Below are positions 1 to 9,093 of a DNA stretch of 9,093 nucleotides, piece by piece. How positions within the stretch are numbered: position 1 is the stretch's first letter; each line of letters opens with the position of its first letter. The DNA comes from Burkholderiales bacterium (GTDB lineage Bacteria; Pseudomonadota; Gammaproteobacteria; Burkholderiales; Usitatibacteraceae): positions 1 to 9,093 of the forward strand of contig JAJAYN010000378.1 in the NCBI GenBank assembly GCA_026786225.1, written 5' to 3'. Under the pieces are notes generated by a model. That model saw only the letters and a list, made by a program, of their open reading frames with translations. It was not told the origin of the DNA and searched no databases. Position numbers and translations under genes: made by a program.

Positions 1-1
1 A

Positions 2-2359
<2,358 letters not shown>

Positions 2360-2360
2360 G

Positions 2361-2379
2361 GTGACGCAATAGTCGTCAC
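2361..2379 (+). other. Small intercistronic hairpin between rpoB and rpoC
   Basis: Two bases after the rpoB stop, GTGACG (2361-2366) and CGTCAC (2374-2379) form a perfect 6-bp stem around a 7-nt loop. No T-run follows, so it is not an intrinsic terminator, and rpoC has no promoter that I can recognise in the 56-nt gap. It may be an mRNA processing or stability element, or chance. The rest of the gap holds the rpoC Shine-Dalgarno sequence GGAG at 2407-2410. Confidence 0.35.
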
Positions 2380-2415
2380 TCATAACCGCCTTCCAATCAG
2401 ACATCTGGAGAAAAA

Positions 2416-2759
2416 ATGAAAGCTCTACTCGACTTATTCAAGCAAGTCACGCACGAAGAAGAATTCGACGCGATCAAGATCGGTCTGGCCGGCCCGGACA
2501 AGATTCGTTCGTGGTCGTACGGTGAAGTGAAGAAGCCTGAAACCATCAATTACCGGACATTCAAACCCGAGCGTGATGGTCTGTTTTGCGCCAAGATTTT
2601 CGGACCGATCAAAGACTACGAATGTCTGTGCGGCAAGTACAAGCGTTTGAAGCATCGCGGTGTTATTTGCGAAAAATGCGGCGTTGAAGTCACGCTGTCC
2701 AAAGTGCGCCGTGAACGCATGGGCCACATTGAGTTGGCCTCGCCTACCGCGCACATCTG

Positions 2760-2766
<7 letters not shown>
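2416..2766 (+). CDS. rpoC: RNA polymerase beta' subunit, N-terminal segment before an apparent frameshift
   Basis: This is the true 5' end of rpoC: ATG at 2416 preceded by GGAG (2407-2410) at 5-nt spacing, and the start MKALLDLFKQV typical of betaproteobacterial beta'. The segment carries the N-terminal zinc-binding domain with cysteines C70, C72, C85 and C88, numbered exactly as in E. coli, followed by the conserved RRERMGHIELASPTAHI. After Ile114 the frame reads Cys-Ser-stop (TGT TCC TGA, 2758-2766), whereas the family has Trp-Phe-Leu-Lys-Ser. The expected FLKSLPSRLG continues one frame over from 2760. As written, translation ends at 116 residues, giving a protein without the catalytic core. 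I treat this and the next entry as one gene, 2416-6617. Confidence 0.93.
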
Positions 2767-6617
<3,851 letters not shown>

Positions 6618-6636
6618 TGTCTAATGTCATATGATG

Positions 6637-6675
6637 ATATTGGCTCGACTGGTTGACAGTCGGGCCAATATTTTT
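6637..6675 (+). terminator. Rho-independent terminator of the rpoBC transcript
   Basis: Bases 6637-6650 and 6658-6671 pair over 14 positions (13 Watson-Crick plus one G-T at 6645/6663) around a 7-nt loop GGTTGAC. The stem is followed at once by a T-run (6671-6675). It lies 20 nt after the rpoC stop, where the end of the rplKAJL-rpoBC transcript would be expected. Its loop and 3' arm contain the -35 box of the next promoter, so the two elements share bases. Confidence 0.9.
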
Positions 6676-6682
6676 GTATAAT
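6653..6682 (+). promoter_or_regulatory. Consensus sigma-70 promoter for the rpsL-rpsG-fusA (str) operon
   Basis: TTGACA (6653-6658) and TATAAT (6677-6682) are both perfect matches to the sigma-70 hexamers, separated by 18 nt. Transcription should start near 6687-6690, giving an rpsL leader of about 170 nt. The -35 box occupies the loop and first 3'-arm base of the rpoBC terminator, and the -10 box begins two bases after its T-run. A strong promoter fits a ribosomal protein operon. Perfect hexamers at the expected place make chance unlikely, but the start site is inferred. Confidence 0.88.
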
Positions 6683-6687
6683 CGAAA

Positions 6688-6859
6688 GCTTTCCGCGATG
6701 CGCCTTTTGAGACTATGGGATTGTTCGCGCGGTTGAAGCTGAAGATATTGCACGAAAAGCAGCATAAATAACCTGTAAATGAACCCGAAGTTGCGGCAAT
6801 GACGAGCACCTTCGAGCAGGAAACAATTTAGCCATAGTAAGAACAGAGCGGATATAACG
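6688..6859 (+). promoter_or_regulatory. Long 5' leader of rpsL with a possible hairpin and tiny ORFs
   Basis: This inferred untranslated leader of about 170 nt is long for a ribosomal protein operon. CGAAGTTGC (6786-6794) can pair with GCACCTTCG (6806-6814): 8 bp with one T-C mismatch and an 11-nt loop. Two very short ORFs are present: 6698-6736 (12 residues) and 6715-6771 (18 residues, MGLFARLKLKILHEKQHK, lysine-rich); neither has a convincing Shine-Dalgarno sequence. I do not recognise a named leader family. A role in feedback control by a ribosomal protein is possible but is only inference. No T-run follows the hairpin, so it is not a terminator. Confidence 0.45.
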
Positions 6860-7255
6860 ATGCCTACCATTAATCAACTTCTGCGCAAACCGCGGACGAA
6901 AATCAAAGCCAAGAGCAAAGTGCCGGCGATGGAAAATTGCCCACAAAAGCGCGGCGTTTGCACCCGTGTGTATACGACGACACCGAAAAAGCCGAACTCA
7001 GCTTTGCGCAAGGTGTGTAAGGTTCGACTTACTAATGGCTTCGAAGTCATTTCCTATATCGGTGGCGAAGGCCACAACCTGCAAGAGCACTCTGTTGTGC
7101 TGATCCGTGGCGGTCGCGTAAAAGACTTGCCAGGCGTTCGCTATCACACCGTTCGCGGCTCACTGGATACGGCTGGCGTAAAAGACCGCAAGCAGTCGCG
7201 CTCCAAGTACGGCGCCAAGATGCCTAAAGCCGGCGCAGCAGCTAAAGCCAAGTAA
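6860..7255 (+). CDS. rpsL: 30S ribosomal protein S12
   Basis: S12 sits in the decoding centre of the 30S subunit and helps set translational accuracy. The 131-residue product begins MPTINQLLRK and contains the conserved VYTTTPKKPNSALRKV, LTNGFEVISYIGGEGHNLQEHS and RGGRVKDLPGVRYHTVRGSL. Residues linked to streptomycin resistance are wild type (K43, K44, K88, P91, counting Met as 1), so no rpsL-type resistance is predicted. D89 is the site methylthiolated by RimO in E. coli. The protein is a few residues longer than the 124 of E. coli because of an Ala/Lys-rich tail after SKYGAK. The Shine-Dalgarno sequence upstream (AGAGCGGA, about 6845-6852) is weak, but the start is fixed by conservation. 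First gene of the str operon; TAA at 7253-7255. Confidence 0.98.
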   Translation: MPTINQLLRKPRTKIKAKSKVPAMENCPQKRGVCTRVYTTTPKKPNSALRKVCKVRLTNGFEVISYIGGEGHNLQEHSVVLIRGGRVKDLPGVRYHTVRGSLDTAGVKDRKQSRSKYGAKMPKAGAAAKAK

Positions 7256-7305
7256 GTTTGGGTAAGCGCTAGCCAACCATATTTTTGAATTAACAGGAAA
7301 TAATC

Positions 7306-7776
7306 ATGCCTCGTCGTCGCGAAGTCCCCAAGCGCGAAATCCTGCCGGATCCGAAGTTTAAAAGCACGGAAATCGCCAAGTTCGTCAATGTGCTAATGAA
7401 GGCCGGCAAAAAATCTGTTGCCGAGCAAATCATTTATCGCGCTTTGGATCAGATTCAAAAGAAGTCTGGCAAAGATGCTGTTGAAATTTTTATTGCGGCT
7501 ATCAATGCGGTTCGTCCGATGGTCGAAGTTAAGTCCCGTCGTGTGGGCGGTGCCAATTATCAGGTTCCTGTCGAGGTTCGGCCGGTCCGTCGCACGGCGC
7601 TGTCGATGCGCTGGATTCGTGAGGCCGCGCGCAAGCGGGGTGAAAAATCAATGGGTGCCAGGCTCGCAGGTGAGTTGATGGATGCCGCTGAAGGTCGCGG
7701 GTCCGCGATCAAGAAGCGTGAAGAAGTGCACCGCATGGCTGAAGCCAACAAGGCCTTCGCCCACTACCGCTTCTAG
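7306..7776 (+). CDS. rpsG: 30S ribosomal protein S7
   Basis: S7 starts assembly of the 30S head by binding the 3' major domain of 16S rRNA and lies near the E-site tRNA and mRNA exit. The 156 residues are the usual bacterial length. Landmarks are the start MPRRREVPKREILPDPKF, KFVNVLMKAGKKSVAE, the beta-hairpin region GGANYQVPVEVRPVRR, the helix RWIREAARKRGEKSM and the C-terminal KREEVHRMAEANKAFAHYRF. The start ATG has AGGA at 7295-7298, 7 nt upstream. It lies 50 nt after rpsL. In E. coli S7 represses the str operon by binding the longer rpsL-rpsG spacer; I could not find an equivalent structured site in this 50-nt spacer. Confidence 0.98.
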   Translation: MPRRREVPKREILPDPKFKSTEIAKFVNVLMKAGKKSVAEQIIYRALDQIQKKSGKDAVEIFIAAINAVRPMVEVKSRRVGGANYQVPVEVRPVRRTALSMRWIREAARKRGEKSMGARLAGELMDAAEGRGSAIKKREEVHRMAEANKAFAHYRF

Positions 7777-7791
7777 TTTTTGAATTTTGCT

Positions 7792-7823
7792 CCGCAGCCC
7801 TCTTGAGGAAGCGGGGCTGTCGG
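7792..7823 (+). other. GC-rich hairpin in the rpsG-fusA gap, near the fusA ribosome binding site
   Basis: CCGCAGCCC (7792-7800) pairs with GGGCTG plus CGG (7814-7819 and 7821-7823), giving 9 bp with one bulged T at 7820 and a 13-nt loop. No T-run follows, so it is not a classic terminator. GCCCT (7797-7801) could instead pair with AGGGC (7837-7841), which covers part of the fusA Shine-Dalgarno sequence, so two exclusive folds are possible. A role in setting fusA expression is inference. Confidence 0.45.
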
Positions 7824-7847
7824 GACAAACCCGGGAAGGGCATTACC

Positions 7848-9093
7848 GTGGCTCGCAAGACCCCCATTGAGCGTTATCGAAATATTGGCATCTCTGCGCA
7901 CATTGACGCAGGTAAAACCACGACGACCGAACGTATCCTTTTCTACACTGGCGTCAATCACAAGATTGGCGAAGTGCACGATGGTGCGGCCACGATGGAC
8001 TGGATGGAGCAGGAGCAAGAGCGCGGCATTACGATTACGTCTGCCGCAACGACCTGCTTCTGGAAGGGTATGGCCGGAACCTTTCAAGAGCATCGCATAA
8101 ATATAATTGATACCCCGGGCCACGTCGATTTCACGATTGAAGTTGAACGCTCGATGCGCGTGCTCGATGGTGCGTGTATGGTTTATTGTGCCGTGGGTGG
8201 TGTGCAGCCGCAGTCTGAGACTGTGTGGCGTCAAGCGAACAAATACAAGGTGCCGCGCTTGGCATTTGTGAACAAGATGGATCGTACTGGTGCCAACTTC
8301 TTCAAAGTGCACGACCAGATGCGGGCGCGCCTGAAGGCGAACCCAATCCCGTTGCAAGTGCCGATCGGTGCCGAAGAAAATTTCAAGGGCTTGGTCGATC
8401 TGGTAAAGATGAAAGCCATCGTCTGGAGCGAAGAAGACAAGGGCGTCACCTTTACCTATGGTCCTATCCCGCCGGAAATGGAAGCCGTCTGCGCGGAATG
8501 GCACAGCAAAATGGTTGAGAGCGCTGCGGAAGCCAACGAAGAGTTGATGAACAAATATCTCGAAACGGGTGAGTTGTCCGAAGTCGAAATCAAGGCTGGT
8601 ATTCGCGAGCGCACCATCAAGGGCGAGATCGTCCCGATGTTGTGCGGCTCAGCATTCAAGAACAAGGGCGTGCAAGCGATGCTTGACGCTGTCATCGAAT
8701 ATATGCCTGCGCCGACGGATATTCCGCCTGTAAAAGGCATGGATGAGAACGAAGAGCCGATTACCCGCAAAGCGGATGATGGTGAAAAGTTTGCCGCTTT
8801 GGCATTCAAGTTGATGACAGATCCATTCGTCGGTCAGTTGACTTTCGTGCGTGTTTATTCCGGCGTGTTGTCGAAAGGTGACACAGTTTACAACCCGGTG
8901 CGCGGCAAGAAGGATCGTATCGGTCGTATCGTGCAGATGCACGCGAACAATCGCGTCGAAATTGACGAGATTCGCGCCGGTGATATTGCTGCTTGCATCG
9001 GCATGAAGGACGTTACAACCGGCGAAACGCTGTGCGATCCAGATGCCATCGTCACGTTAGAGCGCATGATATTCCCTGAGCCGGTCATATCTC
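7848..9093 (+). CDS. fusA: Elongation factor G, N-terminal part (3' end outside window)
   Basis: EF-G is the GTPase that drives ribosomal translocation and, with RRF, ribosome recycling. The frame is open from GTG 7848 to the window edge (415 complete codons of roughly 700). The start is supported by AAGGG at 7836-7840 with 7-nt spacing and by the family start (V/M)ARKTPIERYRNIGISAHID. GTPase motifs are in order: P-loop AHIDAGKT (17-24), switch I RGITITSA (59-66), DTPGH (88-92, with catalytic His92), NKMD (142-145) and GSAFKNKG in the G5 region. Domain II begins near GEKFAALAFKLMTDPFVGQL and the window stops near the domain II/III junction at PEPVIS. Context after rpsG marks it as the str-operon copy; tuf would be expected next. 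Confidence 0.97.
   Translation, partial: MARKTPIERYRNIGISAHIDAGKTTTTERILFYTGVNHKIGEVHDGAATMDWMEQEQERGITITSAATTCFWKGMAGTFQEHRINIIDTPGHVDFTIEVERSMRVLDGACMVYCAVGGVQPQSETVWRQANKYKVPRLAFVNKMDRTGANFFKVHDQMRARLKANPIPLQVPIGAEENFKGLVDLVKMKAIVWSEEDKGVTFTYGPIPPEMEAVCAEWHSKMVESAAEANEELMNKYLETGELSEVEIKAGIRERTIKGEIVPMLCGSAFKNKGVQAMLDAVIEYMPAPTDIPPVKGMDENEEPITRKADDGEKFAALAFKLMTDPFVGQLTFVRVYSGVLSKGDTVYNPVRGKKDRIGRIVQMHANNRVEIDEIRAGDIAACIGMKDVTTGETLCDPDAIVTLERMIFPEPVIS

Noticed and set aside
7256..7305. E. coli-type S7 repressor site between rpsL and rpsG
   Set aside because: The gap is only 50 nt and shows just a weak 4-bp inverted match (TTGG/CCAA) and an AGCGCT palindrome; not enough to call a site.
7773..8504. 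243-codon open frame on the minus strand opposite the fusA start
   Set aside because: It overlaps the conserved EF-G GTPase domain on the other strand and shows no recognisable motif; a by-product of fusA codon use.

Overview
This window is a block of core information-processing genes from a bacterium, very probably a betaproteobacterium of moderate GC content. The reasons are the gene order rpoB-rpoC-rpsL-rpsG-fusA, in which the RNA polymerase operon runs straight into the str operon, and the close match of all five proteins to remembered betaproteobacterial sequences (for example the RpoC start MKALLDLFKQV and the EF-G start VARKTPIERYRNIG). I cannot place it below class from sequence alone. 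All genes are on the + strand. I see no mobile element, CRISPR array, RNA gene or phage remnant, and no candidate for a new gene system.

Layout. Positions 2-2359 hold the C-terminal part of rpoB (RNA polymerase beta); its 5' end lies outside the window. A 56-nt gap with a small hairpin leads to rpoC (2416-6617). rpoC is interrupted by an apparent one-base deletion at about 2758-2760, where a conserved TGG (Trp115) codon reads TG. The gene is otherwise complete and keeps every catalytic and zinc-binding residue I checked, so a sequence error is the simplest explanation. The 242-nt gap 6618-6859 holds a strong Rho-independent terminator whose loop and 3' arm overlap a promoter with perfect consensus hexamers (TTGACA-18 nt-TATAAT). 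A leader of about 170 nt follows, then rpsL (6860-7255), rpsG (7306-7776), a 71-nt gap with a GC-rich hairpin, and the first 415 codons of fusA (from GTG 7848, running off the end).

Together these genes encode the two large catalytic subunits of RNA polymerase, two proteins of the 30S ribosomal subunit (S12 in the decoding centre, S7 in the head near the E site) and the translocase EF-G. The most informative parts are the compact terminator/promoter overlap separating the two operons, the long rpsL leader, and the rpoC frameshift.
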